From Platycnemis pennipes (Eukaryota; Arthropoda; Insecta; Odonata; Platycnemididae): a stretch of DNA of 64,000 nucleotides. Below are positions 11,509 through 22,935 of the stretch, piece by piece; position 1 is the first letter of the stretch; every line of letters begins with the position of its first letter. Below the pieces are notes generated by a model that saw only the letters and a program-made list of their open reading frames with translations, was not told where the DNA came from and searched no databases. Both the position numbers and the translations under genes were made by a program. The DNA lies in NCBI GenBank assembly GCA_933228895.1, contig OW121846.1, forward strand, positions 145,532,746-145,596,745, in the 5' to 3' direction.

Positions 11509-14280
11509 GGTCACGGTACATATAGGTCAAAGCCTTGTATTGAAACAGATGGTTTGTCAGGCTAGTTTGTGCTACAAGACACTTATTTGAAATTGTGTGT
11601 GCGTATCTGTGTGAGCTTGTGGGTGATGATAACATTTTCTTATCAGGGAAAACTGTGAGTGGTTTCATTGTTTCATTCTCACAAATCTTTATTTAGTTAT
11701 TATGTATTCCTATATAAATTACATTTGAAGAGTTAAGGCTGTTTCGATTGCATTCCCTTTATTTCAGACTTTGAAATCATAAGTTGTTAACATCAATGAG
11801 CAGGGTTGCCACCTCTAAGAATCAGGGAGTCTCCTGTAATTTGGTATAATTCAACACATCTCTCCCAGCAAGAAGCAGGAATCTCCCCGAACTAAGGAAG
11901 CTGTTGATCTTTCAAAGTTATTTTTCTTTCAGTGTTTGAAAGAGTTACATTAATCTTGTGTAATTATATCAGGTGAGCATTGCCTCTATCATCACGCCTT
12001 CTGGGGTGATTGTAACCATATCAGAGATTCATCTCAGAACTTTTACTCCCGGAATTTTCTTTGGGTAAATTAAAAATCTTTCAGAATGGACCCCTGACAA
12101 GGTAGCGACCCTATTTATTGGCCCAAGAAGTTTTAACCAATAGCAATCATTATTGATCTTTGTACTGATTTGAAGGTTTAAATTCATTCATTTCGGGAGG
12201 CAACTGTGTAACTTGTGAGCTTCTATGCTATATGCATCAAAAGTTGTGATTGTTGGCTACTCCACCACTCTATAGAGTCACAAGCTGAATATTACTTAAA
12301 TAAAGTGAGGGAAAGCGAACTTCTTAAGTTGTATGTTCTTCGTGAAATGAGCTCTTTCAAATTTTATGGAGCTTTTACTCAATATTACTAGTCCATTTTG
12401 TTATCTCTGGTTACTTTTTATGTGCATGAATGATACTTTGCAGAGGTTTTATGTTATCTTTTTCATGCCTTTGGGCATGGTTGTGGAAATGTGAATATAT
12501 TATCATTATTCTTATCATTGTTGGAGGAGTCTGACCCCTATTGTTCTGATTGTTTCCTTGATGAGGTTGCAAAATTGAAAGTCTATTAATGTAAATTGAT
12601 GGAAGATAACATAAAAGTAGGTATGTTGTAGAAGTGAAGTATTGCACAATTGAGAAAGGAGTGTGATCAATGATTAAGTTTGTACCTGTTAAACCATGAG
12701 GTAGTCTGAAGCAGTTATTAATTCAATAAAAAGAAGACCACATACATTGATGTCTTAATTTTTTTGTTAAAGCCAGGTTTGAGGGAGAATACTTAAAAAT
12801 TTAAGATTTGTCTCTTAAAAAGTTGGGGTATATAGTAACTACAAATATTTCTAAGAGCTTCATCCACAATTCAGTGTACCATTAATTTGAAAATATCAAT
12901 GTTCTTATGAGTTGGAAATAGATTTTACTCTCATAAAGGGAGTAGTCATCATTGAGACCCCAACATTTATCCATTTATTCCTTTGTTAAAACTCTGATGT
13001 TATAAAATATAATAATTGTTGGTCTGAACTTGGTCATTTAAATTTTACAATGATTAAATGCTTTCAAATGTGTCGCAGCTGTTTGTAATAGTGAAATGCA
13101 ATTCATTTATTAGTGTCGGTATGTATAGCTTAATTGATATTTTATGGTATGTTCTTTCATACAAGATGTATACCCTCACATTTACTGGGCATTTATTTAA
13201 GATGAGTGCCCAGTGAGTAGAGTTGAGTATGAGTTATTTATATATGTTCTAGTGAGATAGTGCCTTCAGTCACTACATTGTCACAGTCATTGTCACTACA
13301 ACAAGAATATCTGCTGAGTACATAATAACACTTACCAAGTCTCTCTTTGTATTGTACCTAATGTTACATTTTTAGTGGTGAATGATTGTTGGAAGCTATT
13401 TTGCTTTCCAATCACAATTTAAATTTCGTGAACAATAGAATGAATCTCATGTATTTTTTATCTGTGTCTTGTGTCACTGGACACGATTAACTTCAGTCCA
13501 CCCGCAACACCGCATATGGTTTCATTGTCTTTTGTCAATTGTTCAAATGTGGCCAATAATTTTGTCTATAATTCCTATCTAGTGCTAAATATAATTATTG
13601 ATCTACCTCAAGAAGATTTAAATTGCCCACAAACTCATTTTTGTAGCTGAGTATAATTGGTTAATGGAATTAACCATATTTTAACAGCAGAGTTAACAGT
13701 ATTTTTCAATGAACCAATAAAAAAATAAATATGCATGGTAAAAACTATACTTTTAGATCTAAATTCAAATTTATAGCAAAACTATGATAATTCATTTTCG
13801 GGCCATCTGTTCTATTTTATTCTCTGTTACGGAAAGTGGAAGAAAGGAAACACAAATAGTCATTAACAGAAAATAAGGCAAAGAGTGATTGATATAAAAC
13901 TGTCAGGTGACAAAATATTATTTGTGGGTATTAAGGTATAGCCCTGGATAAAGAACTTGCCACTTTCCAACAGTGAACAGTGGAAGTTCTTCAAAATCAT
14001 CTTACAATAGTTTAGTTTTGGATTAAGATACAATGGTGCTGTTGGCTATTTTCTTTCCTGAGAAACTCTTCAATTGAGAAATACCATATTTATGGAGAAA
14101 AACGTATAATTCCTTCTCAAAAATTAGAACTCCCTAATTTTAATTTCCACTTGCAGTAATTTAAACAATCTTGTTCTCATAGATCTAGGCTCCAATAAAC
14201 TACCTTTTGTTCTTACATTTTGCCACATGAGCATTGCAGTACTTCTAGTAAAGTAATTTATTAACCACAGATTTCGTCAC
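11509..14280. other. Mttp 3' UTR and AT-rich intergenic sequence
   Basis: There is no second gene here that I can support. The first part should be the Mttp 3' UTR, with AATAAA at 12299 and 12725. The stretch near 11805-11900 (GCAGGGTTGCCACCTCTAAG...) looks like a dispersed repeat, but only one copy is in the window. Confidence 0.4.
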
Positions 14281-14631
14281 AACAACAGCATTTAATAAAT
14301 ATGTATCATTCAAGCATATATGTCATGGAAGAGGGAGCAACCTACTCTTCCAATGATAGGCTATTAATCAGACAGCTTGCATCTGGGGGACTTTCAATAA
14401 ATTACTTGATTGATGGTGGTCAGAATGGGGTTTTCAGGCCAGATAATATATCCATTACGACTCCCGCATTCCGATCCCAACCCACCCCTACCTTCCCCTT
14501 ACCCCCATGATTGTCGACTCATATGACAAGGCCATCAACATAATGAACGCACGTGTCAGAAGGTCTTCCTTAACATTCCATTCGCCTTTCACTTCCGCGC
14601 AAGACTTGAGGATACACCTGGGCTTGGGAAA

Positions 14632-14666
14632 TGTCCGGAAAAGAGAAATCTTCTCTTTTCCGGACA
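14632..14666. repeat. 35-bp perfect hairpin
   Basis: The arms TGTCCGGAAAAGAGAA and TTCTCTTTTCCGGACA are exact reverse complements separated by three bases. It lies about 200 bp upstream of the serpin pseudogene. No transposon boundary or T-run typical of a Pol III product is attached. Confidence 0.85.
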
Positions 14667-14865
14667 GGGTATCATGATGCTGCTGTGTATGATAAAAAAG
14701 GGCTACACTGGATGTACGAGAGAAGAGATATCCCGATACGTGTGAGAGGAAGAGGAGAATATCTCGGCCAAATCCTTTAAGGAACCTCACCAGCAAGGAA
14801 CATCTTTTGCTGCTGCAGCATTTTGATCGCGTGGAAAATCTTTCAAACCCTATTATCAGAGGTTA

Positions 14866-15696
14866 GTGCAAGAGTGGAAGAACGTTTATCACCCGACAGT
14901 GAACGAAGAGATTACTTTGGAGAAATTAAACAAATGGATCTGTGAAAACACTGGAAATAAAATCACCGAAAATATCAGAAGAAGACTTGAATGGATTAAT
15001 AGAGATAATACTTATGCTGTGTATTTCAAAAACAAGTGGATGGAACCATTTGAAAACACAGACGTATACGATTTCCACGTTCGTGGGAAGACTATGAGAA
15101 TTCTGATGATTAGCATTACCAAATATTTACCGTACATATTTAGAACACCACAGGTTGAACGCTCAAGTGATAGAAATTATTCTTTTGTCTTTTTTTATCG
15201 TATTTGAAATGATGACGAATTATCCTCCATGCTTATAATACTACCAAAGGAACAGGATGGTATAGAAAAACTTGAAGATGAGTTGTCTACAGATACCTTT
15301 GATGTGTTTAAAATTTCAAGTAAATCTAAAAAAACAGTTAATGTTCGAATTACAAAGTTTGAGCTAAATGATGAAATTGATTTCATTCACTGTTTGAGAT
15401 CTATGATGCCTGCAATGTTCTCCTTTGGTAGGTTTGATATCTCACTCATGATTGGTACGCATTCGATTCACTTGAAGGTTGCTAAAATTATTCACAAGAT
15501 GTATATAAACTTAGATGAGGAAGGCATTGAAGCTGCCGCAGCAACTGCGATGATAGTCATTCCGAAAGGATTGGGTTATTTTCAAAACTTTGCAGCAGAT
15601 CATCCATTCACATTTTGCATTTTATCGAAGAAGAAGAGGTTAATTCTTTTCAGCGGCAGATTTGACGGAAAGTTTGGTGAAAAAATAGTAAAGTAG
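14866..15696 (+). pseudogene. Serpin pseudogene (C-terminal half)
   Basis: The first frame (14866-15207) has KLNKWICENTGNKITENI, then NTYAVYFKNKWMEPFENT and DFHVRGKTMR, the central sheet/helix region of serpins. A frame change near 15140 gives an LNAQVIEII segment, and a third frame (15229-15696) gives MLIILPKEQDGIEKLEDEL and VNVRITKFELNDEIDF. It continues with the reactive-centre hinge DEEGIEAAAATA followed by MIVIPKGLG, then AADHPFTFCIL and LFSGRF. Serpins are about 370-400 residues; only about 270 remain and no signal peptide or N-terminal half is present. At least two frameshifts break it, so it cannot make an inhibitor. The hinge has the small-residue pattern of inhibitory serpins, so the parent was probably a protease inhibitor. 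There are no visible introns, but N-terminal loss leaves retrocopy versus truncated gene open. Confidence 0.88.
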
Positions 15697-15722
15697 TAAT
15701 AATAATAATAATAATAATATTT
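15697..15722. repeat. (TAA)n run = 3' tail of the minus-strand LINE
   Basis: The run of TAA units lies exactly between the serpin stop and the LINE. On the LINE's coding strand it reads (ATT)n, the usual 3' microsatellite of CR1/L2/jockey-like elements, so it marks the insertion point next to the serpin pseudogene. Confidence 0.8.
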
Positions 15723-17203
15723 TTTATTTGTCCAAAGATCTGTAGTTTGTACACAAAATACAAATATAGGACACGTCAGTATAGGTACATATTCAATAAA
15801 AATTGAATTGGAATATATAAATTATGTGCTACAAGTGCAGGAAATCATCAACGGAATAAAATAGATTTTTGTTCAGAAACTTCAGTAGTTTCTTCTTAAA
15901 GACCGAAGTTCTCCTCTCATTTTTCACCTCTGGAGGCAAACCATTAAAAATCTTCAGGCCCATAGATTTAGGACCTTGGGCAGTATGAGTCCTGATGAAG
16001 TATTGATGCAGGTATTTACAAGTTCTAGTGTTGTGGCAGTGGTATACATCATTGGATGTACACTGAAGAACGTTATTTTTTACATTTATACTAATGACAT
16101 AGATGTATATGCATGAAATTGGCAGAATACACAGTTTTTTAAAAAGAGGAAGACAAGGTGCATCATAGGGGGCATTGCACATCAACCTTATAATGCGCTT
16201 CTGAATTTTGAAGATTACAGTAGCATGGGGAGAGGAACCCCAAAACAGGATACTGAAGATAATGTGAGAGTAAAATTCACTATAATAAATAGATAATAAC
16301 ACATCATTATTTACAGTATTCCTGATGCTTCTAATGAGAAAGCATGCTGAACTAAGCTTATTGCGCAATTTACTGATGTGCTCGACCCATGTTACATTTT
16401 TATTCAAGGTAACTCCTAGGAACTGTGAACTGGAAATTTGTGGAAGTTGTTTCCCCTCTACAACAATTGTTATTGCTGCAGGTGCTTTATTTTTGTTACA
16501 AAAATAGATAAGGCCAGACTTGTCAAGGTTCAGTTTAAGGAAATTATTTTGACACCACCCATATAGGAGTTTGGTGGCACTGACTGCTGTAAGGGACAAG
16601 CTATTCAGTGATGGGGCTGACACAATAACATTAGTATCGTCAGCGTAGAGTATAGGTTTGACACCAGTAACCGATTTAAGAGTATCTGGTAGATCATTAA
16701 TGTACAGAAAAAATAGAATAGGGCCCAAGACAGAGCCCTGCGGCACACCAAGTAGGACTTCTTTACCAGAAGAAATAAACTGAGTGCCATTTTTACATAA
16801 TACAACATGTTGGTGATGTCCACTCAGGTATGATTCAATCCACTTATAAGGAGTACCTCGTATACCATAGTATCCCAGTTTCAGCAAGAGTAGTTGGTGA
16901 TTGACAAGATCGAATGCTTTAGAAAAGTCAAAGAAAAGACCCAGAGTCTCTGTTCTATTGTCTAAATTTGAGAGTTTGTGGGTCACCATTTCATAGGTGG
17001 CTGTGGATTTGGATTTCCTGTGAAACACCACTGTTTTTATACATAGTACGGCAGAATGCATCCACAATGAAGTACCCAGGCAGATTGAAAGAATTGATTT
17101 CGTGGAGATTTAACCAGTGCTCGTTGATACATATGATATTTGGTTTACAATCACACGCTAGAACCTCAAGGTCAAGTAACTTATTACAAATACACTGTAT
17201 GTT
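15723..17203 (-). mobile_element. LINE, 3' part: reverse transcriptase plus endonuclease stub
   Basis: The 412-codon open frame at 15829-17067 encodes most of an RT. It has LFFDFSKAFDLVNHQLLLLK, then LGVPQGSVLGPILFFLYIND and the catalytic ILYADDTNVIV, followed by LNLDKSGLIYF, FLGVTLNKNVTW and a C-terminal LKIFNGLPPEVKN region. The frame is intact across both catalytic boxes. Just upstream (17221-17000) lies the start of the apurinic endonuclease domain, NIQCICNKLLDLEV followed by IICINEHWLNLHEI. It joins directly to RT sequence near codon 1 of the long frame, so the rest of the endonuclease and the fingers of the RT are deleted. The element continues beyond the pogo insertion as ORF1 (22244-24138). 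It resembles jockey/CR1-group LINEs. Confidence 0.87.
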
Positions 17204-17205
17204 TA

Positions 17206-17450
17206 GGGGAGGGTGGGCCACTATGGAACAAAAATTACAAAATGTTTTTTATCTTTTTGTTTGTCTGCTTAATTGATACAAAAGGTCAGCCCACATCAAA
17301 AGGTGTTTTTCCTGTACACATTGTATATTTTTTCAAACTAATTACTGTACTTGGAAATTTTTTATTCATTTATTTCTAAACTCGTGCAAGTGTACCATTG
17401 TGGCCCTTCAGTGGGCCACAATGGAACATATCACGGGCCACAATGAAACA
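17206..17450. repeat. Left terminal and subterminal repeats of the pogo element
   Basis: The terminal motif GGGCCACTATGGAACA (from about 17214) is repeated within 250 bp: inverted near 17397-17408, direct near 17413 (GGGCCACAATGGAACA) and direct near 17434 (GGGCCACAATGAAACA). Such iteration suggests several transposase-binding sites at one end. Confidence 0.75.
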
Positions 17451-19427
17451 AGGAATAAAAATGCAAATCATTGGCTACAATCAGTCTTGTATATCAATTT
17501 AACCCTAAATAATTATAAAAATGAAACTTAGAATAGCTTAGCATGAACCTAATTAATAGCAAGTAAGTCAAAGTTCACTTCAAAGTTATAAAATGATTTT
17601 AATCGCTTTGTTGAACCAATCTCCTTCGGAGCAGGTAGTAACATCTATATGTCAGCCAGTTTCACCAAAGACACATCTGAACAGCAGGAAATGTGAAGGA
17701 CCCTTCAAACTTGGTGCACTTCCGTAAAAAACTCACTTCTACTTCTTTAGTCAAGTCTTCAGGTTTTACAACTTGTGCAATATAAAACACTTTGCGTGTA
17801 AGACCATCTTTAAACTCCACCAACACAAAATCACCAACAGCCAATTAACGGTCTAATTTTTCAAAGCAATCTGGGTTGACTTGCTTTAAACCCTCTTCTT
17901 TGTCACCATCATCTTCCATATCAACATCGCTGCTGGAAGAAAACTGAAGCTCGTCGTTACTGCTTGAAGACTCATAGTCTATTAACTCCCTTTTTTTCTT
18001 GGCAACAAATAATGTTTTACTTATACGCCCAGCTGGTTTTTTGTTTGCTTGTCTTTTCAATTTTTTTTCTTCTATCTGGTTTTTCTCTGGTGTGTCGGTT
18101 GCTATGCAAGTGTAAGACTTAGCTCGTCCTCGACTGGTTTGTTTTCATTCCGTAGCCTTTGGGAACCCTTTGAAGACATCCGGGCTTATGAAGTAATCGG
18201 AATTTCCCTTAGGCTGACTGGTATCACTGATTCTAACCTGGTGTGCTGTGCTCGTTGATGGGGTCGCAGGAGGAGAGGTTGAAATGGAAATATCTGCATG
18301 GCTAAGATTTACATCATCTTTATCTGTTGGCTCACTCAAAGGTCTTTGCACAGTTAGTGGTGTTGGTGTTGTAGTTTGGATTGTTTGATCTGTTACATAA
18401 CTGCAAAGAAAGTCATCATTCGTAAATATTTTATCATCAAATGGAAAAATTCCAGTTGCCTTAAAACCGGTTTTGATGTTTGAAGGTGTTAGTTCTCGAT
18501 CATGAGCTAACCCCACACACTGAGCTACTTGGTAGATAGTCATTGGTGTTCCAGGATGATGAAGGAGCCAAGAGTCTACAGCAGAGTTGTATTGTGCTTT
18601 AAATGGAGCATAACAACTTACATCAAGAGGTTGCAGCTTGTTACTACAGTGAAGGGGGAGGGTAACGACAATGACACCATTGCTCTTTGCAAGATTTACA
18701 GACTCTATTGTCAAATGACTTTCATGATTATCCATGATCAAGATAATTGGGTTGTCAATAGAAGAACCGCTGTGCTTGATAAAATGCTTCATAACACTTA
18801 CAAAAGACCATCCAACCAAAAGTTCATCCAACCTGAAGCTGTGGCCAGTCCTAAAGTCCCAGCAGGTGCACCATTTATCATGTGCTCTTTAAAAATTTTC
18901 CTTGGAAATACCATGGCAGGTGGCAGACCATTGCCAGATGCACTTATAATGCAACAAACGGTAACTAAATTACCCCGTTCAGCACTTGTGCACTGGCTGA
19001 CTTGCTTGGTACCTTTTTCCGCTATAACTTTTTTAGGCTTTTGCACGGTTGTTGTACCGGTCTTGTCTAAGTTATAAATTCGAGTCCCATCAGCAAATTT
19101 TCAGATCGATCAAGAGCACTTTTTAAATTCTGAAAAAGCTTAGAAACATTGTGTTGGTTGAATGCAGTAGCGCTTGACAAGCTGCAACCTTCAGGTTGCC
19201 GAACACTTAATTTAGGATGTCTCTTAAAAAATCCCTGCATCCAATCTATTCCAGCTTTTTTGTTGGTGTCCCAAGTTTCAGGCATTTTTTTGTTATTTAC
19301 TTTTGCCATTTCATAGGCGAGTTCCCTGAAATCCTTGGTGGATTTCCCATAACACATCTTAGAGCACTGTATCATATATTGTTCTTAGGAAATTTCCTCT
19401 GCGTCAGTGAATACCCTATCAAAAATG

Positions 19428-19855
19428 TCCAACGAGTTCCCAACCAAAGTCAGACCTGACACTTGAGTTCCCAACCAAAGTCAGACCTGACACTTGAGTT
19501 CCCAACCAAAGTCAGACCTGACACCCGAGTTCCCAACCAAAGTCAGATCTGACACCTGAGTTCCCAACCGAAGTCAGACATGACACGAGTTCCCAACCAA
19601 AGTCAGATCTGACACCTGAGTTCCCAACCGAAGTCAGACATGACACGAGTTCCCAACCAAAGTCAGACATGACACCCATGAGTTCCCAACCAAAGTCAGA
19701 TCTGACACCTGAGTTCCCAACCGAAGTCAGACATGACACGAGTTCCCAACCAAAGTCAGACATGACACCCATGAGTTCCCAACCAAAGTCAGATATGACA
19801 CCCATGAGTTCCCAATCAAAAACAGACATGACACCTGAGTTCCCAATCATGTGCT
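19428..19855. repeat. ~31-bp minisatellite, about 14 copies
   Basis: The unit is roughly GAGTTCCCAACCAAAGTCAG followed by ACCTGACACTT; unit length varies between 28 and 33 bases through small changes such as CACCCATGAG or CACGAG. Copies are head-to-tail with no unique spacers, which separates it from a CRISPR array. Open frames across it are repeat artefacts. Confidence 0.88.
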
Positions 19856-20124
19856 GTATAATGAGGCGTTAACATTTGACATGGTTAATGCCAGCGATCC
19901 TCATAAAATCGCAAGAAAAATATTGTTAAGGGCACAAAGAATTGAAGAATTAAGTCAAAAATAAATGTTTTCTACTAGATGTGTGTTCCTGTGTATTCTT
20001 TACGAGATCTTCTATTGTAATTACCCAAGTCTAGTTGCAGGTGGGAATCATAATGTATTCTATCCCACACAAAATTTATACCGTATAAAATATGCATAAA
20101 TGGATTGGTATATATAGTAAATAA

Positions 20125-20633
20125 GGTAGATGTGAGCTTAAAGGTCACGAACTTTGAATATTTATCCTGCGAAAACTGTGTTCATTAGCACTTTCACTGT
20201 GTTAGGTAGAGGAAGGATGAAGCTCACATTTACCAGTAAATAATATTCCGTCGATTATATGAAAATAAAATGGATAATATGCACGCACTGCAAATAATAT
20301 GTACCTATTTGTATATTTTTGATATGTACATATTTTTTGAAAAGACTACAATCGATGTCTGGCAAACAATATCGACTTCGACCATCTCGAAAATGAAAAT
20401 GGCAGTCATGTTGATAAGCCGGAAGCGCGAGAAAGAACTAGCACCTCCAATATTTACGTTTTCTGGTAATTTGTGATCGTAGAAGCTTAATTTTAATTAT
20501 GGAGAAGTAAAAGTGGTGTAAACATAAATGTTCATCCTTCCTCTACGAAACACAGTTGGAATGAAATGAGTGATGTAACCCGTTTAGGCAATATAAATGT
20601 TTGAAGTTCGTTACGGTTAAGCTCACATCTACC
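20125..20633. mobile_element. 509-bp MITE with GGTAGATGTGAGCTTAA ends
   Basis: The left end GGTAGATGTGAGCTTAAAGG and the right end (reverse complement GGTAGATGTGAGCTTAACCG) are inverted copies. Similarity extends about 110 bp inwards, including a shared AGGAAGGATGA segment. No ORF resembles a transposase. The target duplication is not clear. A half copy lies at 22417-22520. Confidence 0.78.
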
Positions 20634-21219
20634 ACAAATTGGGACATTAGGAATGATCCAACGACAATTCAGATCATCATTCAACTATTAGATAAACGTG
20701 AAAAGTTTTGTGTGTGTTATGACAGTGCAGTGACTTTCGATGACATTTGAACGAACCAACTGTTGGAAAAATATAATTTCAATTTTTAGAAGAGCGTTGT
20801 TTTTTTAAAAGACAGCTGGGTTTTTTACACCCAGATCAACCATTTAAAATCAAATGTAATGGAAAAATCAAACTTGATCGCTACGTTTTATTCACGTGCA
20901 ATGTAGTTTGATATTGGTGATTGTCGCACTGGCTGTTCTTGAGATTATGCCTTATGTATTGGAATATGATGTGTTACAATGTCTAGTGAATGCAATGATT
21001 GAAAATGGAAGTAGTGTCAATAAATGTAATTAATTTTATTAAGAAAAACACGTTTTTGTTTGCAATCGTCTTAACTCGCACAAATGTGTTATTAAAATTG
21101 TGAATTCGCTATGTGACATCAAGAAGCGGCAGATGTGCACGAATTTTGCACGGTCTAAGTCTGTGTATAGTTGACGTGTGCCAAATCATGCCGTATCAAA
21201 TTATGTGATCTTCCTTATT

Positions 21220-21239
21220 CCAGCAGTATATACTGCTGG
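21220..21239. repeat. 20-bp perfect palindrome
   Basis: CCAGCAGTATATACTGCTGG is self-complementary. It sits immediately before the right subterminal repeats of the 2.1-kb element and may be part of its terminal structure. Confidence 0.8.
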
Positions 21240-21277
21240 TGGGTATTGTTAGTGACATCCTGATGGTTCCTATAATT

Positions 21278-21460
21278 TCCTTGCATTCCCAACCAACTCC
21301 ATGTGTTCCATACCAGTTCCCAGCCAGTTTCATACGTTCCCTACCAGTTCCATGCCGTTCCCTACCAGTTCCATGCCGTTCCCTACCAGTTCCATACGTT
21401 CCCTACCGTTCCATGCGGTTCCCTACCAGTTCCCAACTGTTCAATTCCATGCCAGGAACA
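21278..21460. repeat. ~21-bp GTTCC-rich tandem repeat
   Basis: The unit GTTCCCTACCAGTTCCATGC recurs about five to seven times with 10-bp half units. It shares the GTTCCC core with the minisatellite at the other end of the same element, but the two units otherwise differ. Confidence 0.75.
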
Positions 21461-21756
21461 TGGTGTTCCAGATCTGACAATTTCAGATCTGACATTTTTG
21501 ATAGGGTACTTGCCTGCTTCTGTACTTTGGAGTAATTCTTATGTCTTGCCTCTGGGTTTTGGCTTTGGTAATATACCTGTGCAAAGTAGTAGGTTTTAAA
21601 TTGTACTCCCTTGCAGCTTGGCGAAGAGACATCTTGTTCTCATTAACATCCGTCTCATTGTCTCTTCAGAAAATAATCCTTTATCAGTTTTTCTTTTTCT
21701 TCCTCTTGACATATTTATTTATTTATCTGGTAAAGAACAGTCACATTATGGCCTTG

Positions 21757-22241
21757 GAACACAATGGAACCACAATTGGGCCACAATGGAACACGCGTGT
21801 TCCATTGTGGCCCAATGGTATAACCTGAGTAAAGCTAACCTTAACTCCATCTCAGAACTGTATATAAATATACTAACTATTCTAATAAATTAAGAAAGAA
21901 ATGTTTTTTTTAGTGGTAAATAGAACTTACCTCTAATATCAAGCAACACAATTAAATTAGGTTGATGAAAAAATTTGAAAAATTAACTTTACTCAATCAA
22001 AATCAAACTCAGAGTAATAAATCTTCGTCAGAAGGTGTCAGCCATTTGCAAATAGGAACTCTGGGTGACAAAACACTTCTGAAATTTACTCATAGAGTGC
22101 AGCAGTAGACAAGCAAACCAAAGACAGTAAAAAATGAAACCATGGATATTAAAATAATAATATAATTAATAATAATTAATATAATCTCCGTGAATGAAAC
22201 GTTCCACTGTGGCCCATGTTCCATTGTGGCCCACCCTCCCC
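21757..22241. repeat. Right terminal and subterminal repeats with 42-bp palindrome
   Basis: Several copies of the GGGCCACAATGGAACA motif occur near the right end. Two form a perfect 42-bp palindrome at 21775-21816 centred on ACGCGT, and two tandem inverted copies (GTTCCACTGTGGCCCA and GTTCCATTGTGGCCCA) close the element at 22201-22241. Confidence 0.85.
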
Positions 22242-22416
22242 TACATGTAGAATCGAAATGATGCAGGAATGTGCTGATGTACTATCATTGTTTGATAGTC
22301 AGGAACAATGCACATTATCCTCTGGCTCGTCCCGACCTTTGGATAAATTATTATTGATGGATAGATTGCTTAAAAGTCTCCTCTTTACGTTGACTTCTTT
22401 CTTTGTCCGGTTGGTA

Positions 22417-22520
22417 GATGTGAGCTTAAGGGTAGCGAACTTCAAACACTTATCCCGCGAAAACAGTATTCATTAGCGCTTTCATTCTAACTGTGTTATA
22501 TAGAGGAATGATGTAGATTT
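22417..22520. mobile_element. Half copy of the GGTAGATG MITE
   Basis: The sequence GGTAGATGTGAGCTTAAGGG and the following ~90 bp match the left end of the MITE at 20125-20633 with scattered differences. The right end is missing, so it is a truncated copy. Confidence 0.7.
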
Positions 22521-22909
22521 ATTATAATACGACTTACATTGCTCCAGTGCCATTATTTCATGAGATATAACAATCCGAAAATCACCATAAGAGCTGTCAC
22601 ATCGATGTCAAAGTCAAATTTCGATTTTAAATACTTGTCAACGTCAACGGATTTAGTTTTACTGTCCAGATTCCACACATGAATGTGTTCCTTCTTGGGG
22701 CTGGCTAGCAAAGGGCAGTCGTTAGTTGCAGTACCACGGATACTTGCTCTGCGTTTCTTGCGCGACAAGAATACCTTGTATCCATCTTCCTTTCGGGTAA
22801 TTTTCCCCTCCGGAAGAGAATCCTCAGATGGATGGAGAGTAGTACGCTCACTGTCGACAGTGTCGATCGTCATCAGACGTCGTATCAGTAGTGATTCGCT
22901 GAGTTTGTG

Positions 22910-22933
22910 ACACGGTAAGTTAACTTACCGTGT
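22910..22933. repeat. 24-bp perfect palindrome
   Basis: A self-complementary sequence is centred on GTTAAC; each half reads ACACGGTAAGTT. It directly abuts the left end of the MITE at 22936, so it may be insertion-related. Confidence 0.85.
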
Positions 22934-22935
22934 TG

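Larger units (their letters stand above)
19414..21506. mobile_element. 2,093-bp non-autonomous TA-flanked element
   Basis: The ends are CCCTATCAAAAATGTC at 19414 and the reverse complement ending at 21506, flanked by TA (19412-19413 and 21507-21508). The insertion splits the pogo transposase between its psq and CENP-B helices, so it is younger than that element. It has no transposase-like ORF. It carries a 31-bp minisatellite inside the left end, a 21-bp one inside the right end, and a 509-bp MITE in the middle. A TA duplication suggests mobilisation by a Tc1/mariner-group transposase. Confidence 0.82.
17640..21690 (-). pseudogene. Pogo/jerky transposase, split by an insertion
   Basis: Reading down the minus strand, 21680-21600 encodes a psq-type helix-turn-helix (SLRQAAREYNLKPTTLHRYI). 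After the 19414-21506 insert, the frame resumes with FTDAEE, QCSKMCYGKSTKDFRELAYE and the CENP-B-like DNA-binding helix GIDWMQGFFKRHPKLSVRQP. The DDE_1 catalytic core follows: first Asp in IYNLDKTGTTTVQKPKKV (about 19060), second in IILIMDNHESH (about 18735) and third in LQPLDVSCYAPFK (about 18625). An acidic SSSSDVDMEDD linker and a C-terminal VGDFVLVEF...VSFLRK domain close it near 17660. A frameshift lies at about 18800-18830 and others in the tail, besides the large insertion. All three catalytic Asp codons survive. The protein would have cut and pasted its own DNA in the nucleus. Confidence 0.88.
17206..22241 (-). mobile_element. Pogo/jerky-type DNA transposon with TA duplication
   Basis: Terminal inverted repeats start GGGGAGGGTGGGCCAC at 17206 and end in the reverse complement at 22241. 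Both sides carry TA (17204-17205 and 22242-22243), the Tc1/mariner-pogo target duplication. The element interrupts the endonuclease/ORF1 region of the surrounding LINE. It contains a minus-strand transposase with the pogo DDD triad and is itself interrupted by the 2,093-bp element at 19414-21506; without that insert it would be about 2.9 kb. Extra copies of the terminal motif GGGCCACAATGGAACA lie inside both ends (see separate entry). Confidence 0.9.

Noticed and set aside
14488..14796. 102-codon minus-strand ORF
   Set aside because: No recognisable motif; part of it is created by the perfect hairpin at 14632-14666.
19428..19855. Regular ~31-bp repeats reminiscent of a CRISPR array
   Set aside because: Copies are contiguous with no unique spacers, the genome is eukaryotic, and the array lies inside a TA-flanked transposon; it is a minisatellite.
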